Of a stretch of 64,000 bases of DNA, positions 1-8,661 are shown piece after piece; within the stretch, counting starts at the first letter, position 1, and every line of letters starts with the position of its first letter. Below the pieces are notes generated by a model that saw only the letters and a program-made list of their open reading frames with translations, did no database searches and was not told the DNA's origin. The position numbers and the translations under genes are program-made. The stretch covers positions 620,001 through 684,000 of the forward strand of contig NZ_JANHMP010000001.1 in NCBI RefSeq assembly GCF_024609265.1, in the 5' to 3' direction. Origin of the DNA: Geothrix campi (GTDB lineage: Bacteria > Acidobacteriota > Holophagae > Holophagales > Holophagaceae).

Positions 1-608
1 ACCTCATCGCAGCCCTGGCCCAGACCGGCGTGAAGAACCTCACCTGCTACTCCAACAACGCCGGGGTGGATGATTTCGGGCTGGGCATCCTCCTGAGGAA
101 CCATCAGATCCACAAGATGGTCAGCAGCTACGTCGGTGAGAACGCCGAATTCGCGCGGCAGTTCCTCAGTGGCGAACTGGAGGTCGAGCTGGTGCCCCAG
201 GGCACGCTGGCCGAGCGCATGCGGGCTGGCGGAGCCGGCATCCCCGCCTTCTTCACCCCCACCGGAGCGGGCACGAAAGTGGCCGAGGGCAAGGAAACCA
301 GGCGGTTCCACGGTCGGGAATGCGTCATGGAGGCAGGCATCTTCGCGGACTTCGCCCTGGTGAAGGCCTGGAAGGCGGACCGCCTGGGCAACCTCGTGTA
401 CCGGAAGACCGCCCGGAACTTCAACCCCATGGCCGCCACCTGCGGGAAGGTCTGCATCGCCGAGGTGGAGGAGATTGTCGAAGTGGGGGAACTGGATCCC
501 GATGCCATCCACACGCCGGGCATCTTCGTTCACCGGCTGGTGCTGGGTACCGCCTTTGAGAAGCGCATCGAGAAGGTGGTGACGCGGGTCAATCCATCGG
601 AAGGTTGA
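1..608 (+). CDS. scoA: CoA-transferase subunit A (3-oxoacid type), 5' end outside window
   Basis: This is the C-terminal part of the alpha subunit of a family I CoA-transferase, which moves CoA between an acyl-CoA and a free acid such as succinate/acetoacetate. The open frame runs in from the left edge (codons from base 3), so the start codon and N-terminal glycine-rich segment are not in the window. Visible family features are the [12 protein letters not shown] stretch, the [11 protein letters not shown] segment and the [15 protein letters not shown] loop. The beta subunit, which carries the catalytic glutamate, would normally follow but does not: the next gene is convergent and overlaps this 3' end by 20 bases. 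The partner is therefore upstream of the window or elsewhere. The exact acid substrate cannot be read. Confidence 0.9.
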   Translation, partial: LIAALAQTGVKNLTCYSNNAGVDDFGLGILLRNHQIHKMVSSYVGENAEFARQFLSGELEVELVPQGTLAERMRAGGAGIPAFFTPTGAGTKVAEGKETRRFHGRECVMEAGIFADFALVKAWKADRLGNLVYRKTARNFNPMAATCGKVCIAEVEEIVEVGELDPDAIHTPGIFVHRLVLGTAFEKRIEKVVTRVNPSEG

Positions 609-2406
609 GCCGGACGATGGATCCCTGCGCCGTGGGCAGGAGCTCGACGACACCACCATAGGCGGCCATGAGGTGGGCGCAGGACGGCAATCCCGTACCG
701 GGTCGGCGGCCTGCATCCTGGGGCGGGTCTTCGGGCCGCAATCCAGAGAAAGGTTCGAAGGCCCGCTCGATGAGCTCGGGGGCGATGGGGCCGCCATCAT
801 CCTCCAGTTCCAGGCGGTAGTGCCGCTTCCCGCCCCAGGAGCGCAGGTGGATCTGCCTGGCCCCCCCCTCCAGGGCATGGGACACGAGGTGTCCGAGCAA
901 CTCGGAGAAATCCGTATAGACGCCGAAGATCAGGTCCCGGGGGGCCTGGAGGTTGAGCTCCACCGGGAATTCCGGGGCCAGGGTCCCATCCGCCTGGAAG
1001 ATCTCGAGTTCCTGCCGCAGTAGGTCGTGCAGGTGGATCCACTCGGGGGCACTGGCCTCAATCTGGCCCGCGCGGCGGAGCAGGGCCCGGACCAGGTCGT
1101 CCACCTGGGCGATGGCGTGCCGGACCGACTCCATGGACTGGTGACAGACCTTCCGCTCCTCGGGTGGCGGAATATCGGCCCGTTCCATGTACATAGACAG
1201 AGTGTGGCTCTCCTCTTTCAGGGTCCGGACCGGTAGCTGGAGCCGCTGGGCCATCTTCAGGAAAAGGCCGCCCAGCGCGGTCTTCCGGTCCTGGGCGCCC
1301 AGGGCGCGTTGGGCGTCCTTGAGCGCCACATAGGTGGATTCGAGCCCTTCGTAGCTGGTGCCGAGAGCACGGCTGGTCTCGTCCAGGTGCGAAATGAGCT
1401 CGGCGTTCTCCAGACTCACCTGCAGGATGCCCGCGTACAGGGCGGCCAGTTCCGTCTCGAAGGGCTGGAAAACGCTTCCCGCGCGATCCGCCGCGAGGAA
1501 CCCCAGCAAGCGGTCTGCGCCTGAACGGCTGCGCATGGGCAGCAGCATCGCCTGGGTTTTCGGATCCCACAGCCCCAAGTCGATCCCCTGCTCCCAGACG
1601 TCGGTCTGGCGGAGTTCCGCATTCACGAGCACCGCTCCCCGGGGAAGGGCCTCCGCCCCGGAGACAAGCGCCTGCTCCCCGGGCAGCACCGGAGCTTCCA
1701 TGAAACCGCCAGGGGTCCAGGTCCGCCCCTCGAAATAGGCACCGCTCGTGTGGAGACGGTAGGCGCTCAGATGGTCGAGGCGCAGTTCCTCCCGCAGCTG
1801 GCCGAGCACGCGCGACAGGATCTCGTCGGGATCCCGGACGGGGATGGTGTCCTTGCTGAGGTCGAGCAGCCTGGAGAGGTGATGGCTGCGCTGCTCCAGC
1901 GCCACCTGGGCCTCCAGAAGTTTCCGGTTGCCCTCCTGGGCCTCCCGGAGCTGGGTTTCAAGGTGTTCCACCACCTGATGCGTGAACTGGCGGAGGGCCA
2001 CCCCTTCCCGGCCCTGTTCAAGCCGGTCCCGGTGACCGCCCAGGTAGGATTCCACCTGCCCCACGAACAGGAAAGGGTCAATGGGCTTGGAGATGAACCC
2101 GTCGCAGCCGGTCACCAGGGCGGTTTCCCGGTCGCTGCGCATGGTCTTGGCCGTGAGCGCGACGATCAGAACGCCATCCATGGCCGGGTTCTGGCGGAGC
2201 TTGGTGGCCACTTCGAACCCAGACAGACCGGGCAGGTTGATGTCCAGGAGGATCAGGACTGGCTTGAGCTGCAGGGCCAGTTCATAGCCTTTGAGCCCAT
2301 CGTCCGCCCAGTGCGGTTCGAAGCCGGCCTGCGAGAGGAGCCGCTGGACCAGCCGCCAGTTCATGGCGTTGTCCTCGATGCAGAGGATCTTCTGAGCGCT
2401 GCTCAC
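589..2406 (-). CDS. Receiver (REC) protein with GAF-like region and degenerate histidine-kinase module
   Basis: A 605-residue protein. Residues 5-122 form a receiver domain with the acidic pair E11/D12, phospho-acceptor D55, T85 and K107, so it should accept phosphate. A coiled coil (about 125-185) leads to a GAF-like region (about 190-335). The C-terminal 370-605 resembles HisKA plus HATPase, but the phospho-acceptor histidine of the H-box is Gln387 (AQRLQLP where SHELRTP is expected), and the N-box asparagine is replaced (HLVSHALEG). A GTGLP loop remains. I infer a receiver with a catalytically dead kinase-like output. The GTG start overlaps the stop of the upstream sensor kinase (GTGA, 2403-2406), so the two are translationally coupled and probably partners. 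Confidence 0.8.
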   Translation of the reverse strand: MSSAQKILCIEDNAMNWRLVQRLLSQAGFEPHWADDGLKGYELALQLKPVLILLDINLPGLSGFEVATKLRQNPAMDGVLIVALTAKTMRSDRETALVTGCDGFISKPIDPFLFVGQVESYLGGHRDRLEQGREGVALRQFTHQVVEHLETQLREAQEGNRKLLEAQVALEQRSHHLSRLLDLSKDTIPVRDPDEILSRVLGQLREELRLDHLSAYRLHTSGAYFEGRTWTPGGFMEAPVLPGEQALVSGAEALPRGAVLVNAELRQTDVWEQGIDLGLWDPKTQAMLLPMRSRSGADRLLGFLAADRAGSVFQPFETELAALYAGILQVSLENAELISHLDETSRALGTSYEGLESTYVALKDAQRALGAQDRKTALGGLFLKMAQRLQLPVRTLKEESHTLSMYMERADIPPPEERKVCHQSMESVRHAIAQVDDLVRALLRRAGQIEASAPEWIHLHDLLRQELEIFQADGTLAPEFPVELNLQAPRDLIFGVYTDFSELLGHLVSHALEGGARQIHLRSWGGKRHYRLELEDDGGPIAPELIERAFEPFSGLRPEDPPQDAGRRPGTGLPSCAHLMAAYGGVVELLPTAQGSIVRLNLPMD

Positions 2407-4073
2407 GCATCTCCTCCGGATACAAGGGGCATCTCCACCACGAAGGCGCTGCCTACGCCCTTCCGGCTGGTGGCACTGATGCGACCGTTCATCAGCCCCA
2501 TGAACCGCTGGCTGATGGCCAGCCCCAGGCCAGTTCCGCCGAAGCGCCGGGAAATGCTTCCGTCCACCTGCTGGAAAGGCTTGAACAGACGGCTCAGATC
2601 CTCCTCGGTCATACCGATGCCCGTATCTTCGATTCGGACCAGGAACCGCCCCGCCGTGGCTTCTGCGGCGATGCGCACGGACCCGCTCTCCGTGAACTTG
2701 ATGGCGTTGCCCACGAGATTGGTGAAGACCTGCCTGAGCCTGTCCGGGTCGCCCATGACCCGGACCGGACCGTCGGGGCGCTCGTATTCGAGGTGGATGG
2801 CGCGGTCCTGGACCAGACCCGCCGCCATGGCTTTCACCTCATCCAGCAGCACCACGGGATCCACCTCCTCCAGTTCCAGGTCCATCTTGCCCGCCTCGAT
2901 CTTGGAGAGGTCCAGGATCGAGTCGATGAGCCCCAGGAGGGAACGACCATTTTGATAAATGATCCTTAGATCCTCTTTTGCTTCTGCGCCCATATGCCCG
3001 CCTGGATCCTGCATGAGCATCCCCGAGAAGCCGATGATGGAGTTCAGTGGAGTCCGCAGCTCGTGGCTCACGTTCGCCAGGAACTCATCCTTCATGCGGT
3101 CCACCTCCTTCAGCTTCTGGTAGCTGGTGAGCAGGCTGTCATTCAGTTCGCGCAGTTCCTGGGTCTTCTCCTGCACCTTCTCCTCCAGGGTGCTGGCCCA
3201 GGCCCTGAGTTCCACCCGGCTCTGCTCGAGACCGCGGGTGCGCTCCTGGACGAGCTGTTCGAGATTGGCCCGGATCTCCTCCAGCTCCCAGATGGTCTCC
3301 ATGAGCTGGCGGGTGCGCTCCTGGACCCGGTACTCCAGCAGGCGATTCTGGCGCTCGATCTCATCCCGTGAGACCCGCAACTTGTCGGTCATGACTTCGA
3401 AGGATTGGCTCAGGTCCTGGATCTCATCCCGTGTGTAGACCTTCACGGAGACCGTCTCCAGATGGCCCTGGGCCACCTTCTGGGCCGCCTCCGTGAGTTG
3501 GATCACCGGGCGAAGGTAGCGGTTCGACAGGAAGACCGCCACGCCAATGCCGAGCACCAGGGTTACCAGGCCCACGGCCAGGCTGGCGCGGATGTTCTCG
3601 CGGACGGCCCGCTGGGTCCCCTCGGTGGTGAAACCGAGGACCAGCGTGCCCACCTGATCGGCGCGGGGCTCCTCGTAGAAGACCGGCGCCACGGCCACCA
3701 GCATGCTGCTTTCCCGGCGGGTGTACGTGTGCGAGATGCCATCCTGCAGGACCTGGCCCGTGGCCCATTCCGGGGTGGTGGGGGTGCTGTCCAGCGCTTC
3801 CCCGTTGGAGCCATAGACGGCGCTGAACCGGAAGGAGGGGATGTTCTGGACGCCCTGGAGCACCTTGGCGATGTCCCGGGTGTTGCCTGTACTCACCGCC
3901 GGACCCAGCGCATAGCTCGCCGTCTCAGCCACCTGGCGCGCGCTCAATTCAGCCTGGGTGCGGATCTGCTGTTCCACCCAACGCGGGTAGTACAACAGGT
4001 TGAAGGCGATGAACGAGAGGACCAGGATGCTGATGACAGCGCTCAGCTTGGTCTTGATGGACAGACGATACAT
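2403..4073 (-). CDS. Membrane sensor histidine kinase (TM-sensor-TM-HAMP-coiled coil-HisKA-HATPase)
   Basis: A 556-residue inner-membrane sensor kinase. A transmembrane helix (about 8-28), an extracytoplasmic sensor (30-160) and a second helix (164-184) are followed by HAMP (185-238) and a long coiled coil (238-325). The HisKA domain has an intact H-box with phospho-acceptor His337 in SHELRTPLN. The ATPase domain carries N456 (N-box), a DTGIGM G1 motif and a GGTGLGLAIS G2 motif. The coiled coil contains several QERT/QEKT units that look like internal repeats. It is followed without a gap by the receiver protein at 589-2406, the obvious phosphotransfer candidate, and preceded by a chemoreceptor-like gene. 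The ligand is unknown. Confidence 0.93.
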   Translation of the reverse strand: MYRLSIKTKLSAVISILVLSFIAFNLLYYPRWVEQQIRTQAELSARQVAETASYALGPAVSTGNTRDIAKVLQGVQNIPSFRFSAVYGSNGEALDSTPTTPEWATGQVLQDGISHTYTRRESSMLVAVAPVFYEEPRADQVGTLVLGFTTEGTQRAVRENIRASLAVGLVTLVLGIGVAVFLSNRYLRPVIQLTEAAQKVAQGHLETVSVKVYTRDEIQDLSQSFEVMTDKLRVSRDEIERQNRLLEYRVQERTRQLMETIWELEEIRANLEQLVQERTRGLEQSRVELRAWASTLEEKVQEKTQELRELNDSLLTSYQKLKEVDRMKDEFLANVSHELRTPLNSIIGFSGMLMQDPGGHMGAEAKEDLRIIYQNGRSLLGLIDSILDLSKIEAGKMDLELEEVDPVVLLDEVKAMAAGLVQDRAIHLEYERPDGPVRVMGDPDRLRQVFTNLVGNAIKFTESGSVRIAAEATAGRFLVRIEDTGIGMTEEDLSRLFKPFQQVDGSISRRFGGTGLGLAISQRFMGLMNGRISATSRKGVGSAFVVEMPLVSGGDA

Positions 4074-4118
4074 GCAGGAGGGCCCGGGATGCGGCTTCCA
4101 GCCTAGCAGGTAGCGGGG

Positions 4119-6668
4119 TTACAGCTTGAAGAGGTTCACTTCCCGGTTGAGCATGTGGACTTGGACGCCCAATTGCTCCACGGCCCCGCTGGAGGCCTCG
4201 ATGGCATGCTCGCTCTCCACGGCCTTGCCGAGCACCCGGTTCATGGTCTCCTTCAGGGACAGCACATGATTCTCCTGCCGGGCCAGGATCTCGTGGAGGC
4301 TGCTGGCCAGGGCCCGGACCTGTTCGGTGGCCCTGGCGATCTCATCGCTGCCGGCACTCTGTTCCCGGGTGGAATCGCGGACCACGCTGGTGGCCTGCTG
4401 GACGTTCATGGCCAGTGACAGGATGTAATTGCTGGTCTGTTGCTGCTCTTCGATGACCGAGCGGATGGTCTCCACCTGGTGGTGGATATTGCGGTTCGCC
4501 TCGTGGATGAGGCTGGCCTGGCCGCCCTGCTGGAGAGTCTCGCTGAGGATGCTTTCCACCACCCGGTCCATCCCGCCCACGGATTCGAGGATCGCCTGGA
4601 GGGCCTCCTCGCTCTGGCCCACGGACTCAGCCCCATCCCGCACGGCATCGATCCCCGTCTCCACCTGCTGATAGGCCTTCCGGATCTCGGCCTGGAGCGT
4701 GCCGATGATCTGCTGGATCTCCTGAGTGGAGCGCCCGGTCTGCTCGGCGAGCTGCTTGATCTCATCGGCCACCACCGAGAAACCCTTGGCCTGGCCGTCC
4801 CCGGCCGTGCCGCTCTGCGAGGCGATGATGGCCGCATTCAGGGCGAGCAGGTTCGTCTGCTGGGCATGATCCCCGATGTAGTCGAGGATCTTGGCGATGT
4901 CCGTCCCCAACTGGAGCAGGGTGCGGGTGGTGGCATGGAAATCCTGGACGACCCGGTCGATGACCTGGATCTTGTCCCGGTTCCGGGCCACCAGTTCCAT
5001 GCCCCGGGCGACAGTGTGGATCACGTTCTTGGCATAGCGCTGCGCGATCTTCACGTTGTCGTCGATGGCGGAGGTGCTCTGCTCCAGGTTCTCCGCGAAC
5101 TCCCGGGTGTGCTCGGCGTGATCGGCGAGATGGTCCACGTTCTTGGCGACGTTCTTGATGGAGATGTCGAAATCGCGGATGGCGGAAGTGATCCCCTCCA
5201 CCACCAGCAGCAGCTCGTCCATGCTCTGGTTGATCTGCTGCACGCTGGCGGCCATCTGCACGATGGTCGCGTTGGTGTTCTCCGAGGCCAGGCTCAGTTC
5301 CATGGAACTCGCGCTGATGCTGATGGAGGTGTCGGTCAGCTCGTTGATCTCCTCGTGGAACGACTCGATCAGCTCGCGCTGACCATGGCTGGATTGGCGG
5401 ACCCCGTCGGCGGATTCCCGGATCGCGCTCGAAGCCCGGGCCAGGTCGCGGCTGGCCGCGCGGATCTGGACCACCATCCCACGCAGGCTGCCCACCATGC
5501 GGCCAAAACCCTGGACCAGGGAGGCCACCTCATCGTCGCTGTAGACCAGTTCCAGCGTATCGATGCGCCCTTCCCCGACCCGCTTGGCATTGCGGCTGAG
5601 CAGCAGCAGCGGCTGCTGGACGTCGCGGAGGATCAACTGGATGAAATAGATCAGGAAGATCCCGGCCAGCGCCAGGATGGCCAGGTTGGGGCGCAACGCC
5701 TTCCAGATGGCGTCCGCGTATTCCGCTTCGGGGATCACCGCCCTGAGCTTCGATCCGTCCGGAAGCGGTTGCACCACGACGATGTCCCCGGCTCCACCGG
5801 CCTGGAGGCGGGACCCGAGCAGTCGCCCGCCCTTGCTCACCGGAAGCTGGAGTGAGATGCCTCCGCCTGCCCCCAGCTTCAGGGTCCCCATGAAGGCATC
5901 AAGGTCCTCTGGCGTTGTGTTCATCTCCTGCACGAAGGCCACGGAGTCAGCCAGGTTGGCAAGCTCGTTCGTGGCATAACTCGTGACTTTGGTGCGGATG
6001 GAGGACTGGAGTGTGAGTCCCGACACCAGGATGGAGAGCATGAGCACTCCGCCTGTCATGGCCAGGATGCCGAAACCGAACTTGGCCCGCAGGCTGGTGG
6101 CAAAGCGGGTTTGCGACTCGGTGAACCCGGGCTGGCCCGCCAGGAGCCGGTAGACCTTCATCAGGTTCTGCTTGGCCAGGAAATACTGGCTGATGGCCGC
6201 CAGGGCGGCCAACACCAGAAACATGGCCACCGTGACCGAACTCACCAGGATGCTCTGGCCCAAGTAGAGCTTCTCCCAGGGGTAGGCTCCTGCGCTCAGG
6301 CAGACCCCCAGGTAGAAGAACAGCAGGGATGAGGTTTGCGGGAAGCGGGTCAAAAATCGGTAGAGATCCGGTCCGAGGGTCCCGCCAGCCAGGGTCCGGC
6401 CCAAGGGCCGAATTTGGAGCATGGAAACCCCGGCAGCCAGCCCCAGCAAAGCCAGCGCGGCCGCCATCCCCCCGAAGGAGAGATGGAAATCGGCCGGGGC
6501 TGCGAACCAGAACAGGACGAAGCCCACCGTGAAGGCCGAGAGCCAGACGAGCCCCGTGCCTCTTCGGAGGCGCGTGAGCACCAGTTCCAGGACCGCCGGG
6601 TCCAGCTGGGCGGGTACCTCAACCTTGAGTTCGGGTCGGGGTCCAGAGATGAAATCGGGCTGCGCCAT
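4119..6668 (-). CDS. Methyl-accepting chemotaxis protein with multi-pass membrane sensor
   Basis: An 849-residue chemoreceptor. The N-terminal third has about five hydrophobic helices (near 40-58, 64-84, 113-128, 138-160, 200-220), then an extracytoplasmic stretch (222-325) and a last helix (327-345). HAMP (346-400) leads into a long cytoplasmic four-helix-bundle domain. Its hairpin tip at about 598-645 includes DHAQQTNLLALNAA and GFSVVADEIKQLAEQT, the part that binds CheA and CheW. No C-terminal pentapeptide for CheR docking is present. The multi-pass N-terminus differs from the usual two-helix receptor. The start codon lies 50 bases inside the end of rsmD. It is the only receptor gene beside cheA/cheW in the window. 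Confidence 0.92.
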   Translation of the reverse strand: MAQPDFISGPRPELKVEVPAQLDPAVLELVLTRLRRGTGLVWLSAFTVGFVLFWFAAPADFHLSFGGMAAALALLGLAAGVSMLQIRPLGRTLAGGTLGPDLYRFLTRFPQTSSLLFFYLGVCLSAGAYPWEKLYLGQSILVSSVTVAMFLVLAALAAISQYFLAKQNLMKVYRLLAGQPGFTESQTRFATSLRAKFGFGILAMTGGVLMLSILVSGLTLQSSIRTKVTSYATNELANLADSVAFVQEMNTTPEDLDAFMGTLKLGAGGGISLQLPVSKGGRLLGSRLQAGGAGDIVVVQPLPDGSKLRAVIPEAEYADAIWKALRPNLAILALAGIFLIYFIQLILRDVQQPLLLLSRNAKRVGEGRIDTLELVYSDDEVASLVQGFGRMVGSLRGMVVQIRAASRDLARASSAIRESADGVRQSSHGQRELIESFHEEINELTDTSISISASSMELSLASENTNATIVQMAASVQQINQSMDELLLVVEGITSAIRDFDISIKNVAKNVDHLADHAEHTREFAENLEQSTSAIDDNVKIAQRYAKNVIHTVARGMELVARNRDKIQVIDRVVQDFHATTRTLLQLGTDIAKILDYIGDHAQQTNLLALNAAIIASQSGTAGDGQAKGFSVVADEIKQLAEQTGRSTQEIQQIIGTLQAEIRKAYQQVETGIDAVRDGAESVGQSEEALQAILESVGGMDRVVESILSETLQQGGQASLIHEANRNIHHQVETIRSVIEEQQQTSNYILSLAMNVQQATSVVRDSTREQSAGSDEIARATEQVRALASSLHEILARQENHVLSLKETMNRVLGKAVESEHAIEASSGAVEQLGVQVHMLNREVNLFKL

Positions 6669-7161
6669 ATTCGCGTGTTTCGGCCAAAACCCAGCCGTCC
6701 TGTAATTCCAGCCCGGTCCGCCGATCTGTCTCGAAGACGAGGACTCCCCCGGGGGCGATCCAGGACCTCAACCGGGTGGCCATCCGGTCCCACAAGGCCC
6801 CGGCCTGGTCGTAGGGCGGATCCAGGAACACCACGGCCTGATCCCGGAATGCATCCTCCGGCAGGCGCCGCAGGTCGGTCTGCATCGTGTTGATCCCCGT
6901 GCCTTTGGCATTCAAGGTCAGGCAGGACCATCCAGGTTCGGAGGCCTCCACGCAGGTCACCGGCCCGTACCCTCGGGAATGGGCCTCGAGCCCCACGGCC
7001 CCGGTGCCGGCACACAGGTCCAGGAAGGGACCAGAGGGCCAGCGCTGGAGGATGGAGAACAGGGCCTCGCGGGCCCGATCCGAAGTCGGCCGCACCCGCA
7101 GGTCCCCCGGCGGTGGCGCCACAAGCCGACGTCCCTTCAGGGTTCCGGCAATGATCCGCAT
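6619..7161 (-). CDS. rsmD: 16S rRNA (guanine(966)-N2)-methyltransferase RsmD
   Basis: A 180-residue SAM-dependent methyltransferase that modifies G966 of 16S rRNA in the 30S subunit. The RsmD N-terminal signature MRIIAGTLKGRRL, the RPTSDRAREALF segment, the SAM-binding loop DLCAGTGAVGLEA (about residues 48-60) and the catalytic DPPY motif (about 118-121) are all present. Length is normal for the family. It lies between fabH and the chemoreceptor gene on the same strand, and its last 50 bases overlap the start of the chemoreceptor frame, which suggests coupled translation. In many genomes rsmD sits beside coaD; that gene is not here. Confidence 0.93.
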   Translation of the reverse strand: MRIIAGTLKGRRLVAPPPGDLRVRPTSDRAREALFSILQRWPSGPFLDLCAGTGAVGLEAHSRGYGPVTCVEASEPGWSCLTLNAKGTGINTMQTDLRRLPEDAFRDQAVVFLDPPYDQAGALWDRMATRLRSWIAPGGVLVFETDRRTGLELQDGWVLAETREYGAARFHLWTPTRTQG

Positions 7162-7177
7162 GGCGCCTGGCGCCGGA

Positions 7178-8179
7178 TCAGTAGGCCCAGCGCAGCAGCG
7201 TCGAGCCCCAGGTGAAGCCGGCCCCGAAGGCGGACAGCACCACCAGATCGCCCTTCTCCACGCGCTTGGCCTCCACGGCCTGATGGAGAGCCGTGGGAAT
7301 GGTGGCCGTGGTGGTGTTGGCGTAGCGGTCGATGTTCACCATCATCCGGGTGGGATCGAGCTCCAACCGCTTGGCGGCGGCATCCATGATGCGGATGTTG
7401 GCCTGATGGGGCACGAAGAGCTTCAGGTCGCTGCCGCGGAAGCCGTTGCGATCCAGGAGCAGCTTGCTGTTATCGGCCATCTCGCGCACGGCGTTCTTGA
7501 AGACCTCGCTGCCGGCCTGATGGATGTAGTGTTCCTTGGCGGCAACGGTTTCGGCCGTGGCCGGCTTCAGGGAGCCGCCGGCGGGCATGAAGAGGAAGCA
7601 GCCTCCGGATCCGTCCACCTTGTGCTCGAAGTCCAGCAGGCCGAGGCCTTCCTCCACCTTTTCCACGATCACGGCGCCGGCGCCATCGCCGAACAGCACG
7701 GATGTGGCCCGGTCCTCGAGGTTGATGATCGTGGACATGATGTCCACGCCCACCACGCCCACCCGGCGGACGGCGCCCGAGGCCACCAGGCTGGAGGCGG
7801 TCGTCAGGGCGTACAGGAAGCCCGAACAGGCGGCGTTCAGATCGAAGCCAAAGGCGTTGGTGGCGCCCACCATGTCCTGGATGCGACAGGCCGTGGCCGG
7901 GAACAGGGTGTCGGGGGTCACAGTGGTGACCAGGATCAGGTCCAGTTCCGAAGCCTTGATGCCGCGGTTGTCCAAGGCCATCTGAAGGGCCGGGGCCCCC
8001 AGCTGGGAAGCACCGGTGCCAGGCTCGACCCAGCGACGCTCCCGGATGCCCGTGCGGGTCCGGATCCACTCGTCGTTGGTTTCCATGATCTTGGAAAGAT
8101 CGTCGTTGGTGACTACCTTGGGGGGAAAACATTGCCCAGTGGCCGTGATTCCGACGGGGGCGGCAAGGCGACGATTCAA
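7178..8179 (-). CDS. fabH: 3-oxoacyl-[acyl-carrier-protein] synthase III (FabH)
   Basis: FabH condenses acetyl-CoA (or another short acyl-CoA) with malonyl-ACP to start fatty-acid synthesis. The catalytic triad is visible: Cys in NAACSGF, His in PHQANIRI and Asn in YANTTTATIP. The frame is open to three tandem ATGs at 8203-8209, which have no clear ribosome-binding site. A TTG at 8177-8179 sits 5 bases after GGAGG (8185-8189) and gives an N-terminus (NRRLAAPVGITATG) closer to the family, so I chose it; the ATG start at 8209 is the alternative (343 residues). It lies between cheW and rsmD, which is not a typical fatty-acid gene context. Confidence 0.93.
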   Translation of the reverse strand: MNRRLAAPVGITATGQCFPPKVVTNDDLSKIMETNDEWIRTRTGIRERRWVEPGTGASQLGAPALQMALDNRGIKASELDLILVTTVTPDTLFPATACRIQDMVGATNAFGFDLNAACSGFLYALTTASSLVASGAVRRVGVVGVDIMSTIINLEDRATSVLFGDGAGAVIVEKVEEGLGLLDFEHKVDGSGGCFLFMPAGGSLKPATAETVAAKEHYIHQAGSEVFKNAVREMADNSKLLLDRNGFRGSDLKLFVPHQANIRIMDAAAKRLELDPTRMMVNIDRYANTTTATIPTALHQAVEAKRVEKGDLVVLSAFGAGFTWGSTLLRWAY

Positions 8180-8229
8180 GAGAGCCTCCGGGCAAGAAAC
8201 CATCATCATCGCATGGACAGCCCGGCCCG

Positions 8230-8661
8230 TCAGCGACCCTTCCGGAGGCGGTGCAGCATGGCCAGAAGCCGATCCGGGTCCAGCAGATGCAGGTCCCGGT
8301 CTCCGATCCTGCAGAGCCCCGCCAAGATGGGGCCCCAGGGATCCCCTTCCACGGAATCAAGCCAACCCTCCACCGGGGCTGCCACCGTGCCGGTCAACCC
8401 CTCGAGGGGAAGACCCAGCCGGGGCCGCAGGACGGCTATCGCCACGGTGGGCTCCAACCGGGCCGGACAGCCCTGGATCGCGGTCCAGTCCAGAACAGGA
8501 AGGAATTCCCCCTGATGGAGGACCACGCCCTGGATGCCCGGAGGCCCGCCGGGCAGGGGCGTCACCGCGGTGGAGGCCACCACCTCGCGGAGGTCGGACA
8601 CGGGCAGCAGGATTTCGCGTCCGGCGGCGCGGGCATGGAGCAGGAGGAGGGTCTCAGACAC
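8230..8661 (-). CDS. cheW: CheW-like chemotaxis adaptor
   Basis: A 143-residue single-domain CheW-like protein, expected to link the CheA kinase to the receptor array in the cytoplasm. It has the CheW fold pattern: an N-terminal strand with ILLPVSDLREVV, the PGGPPGIQGVVLHQGEFLPVLDW segment (about 37-60) corresponding to the consensus GxxNLRGxIIPVxDL, and a C-terminal hydrophobic end (DLHLLDPDRLL). The sequence is divergent from canonical CheW. The GTG start overlaps the end of cheA by 8 bases, so the two are co-translated. It could act as a coupling protein or a CheW-domain modulator; assignment rests on the adjacent cheA. Confidence 0.82.
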   Translation of the reverse strand: MSETLLLLHARAAGREILLPVSDLREVVASTAVTPLPGGPPGIQGVVLHQGEFLPVLDWTAIQGCPARLEPTVAIAVLRPRLGLPLEGLTGTVAAPVEGWLDSVEGDPWGPILAGLCRIGDRDLHLLDPDRLLAMLHRLRKGR

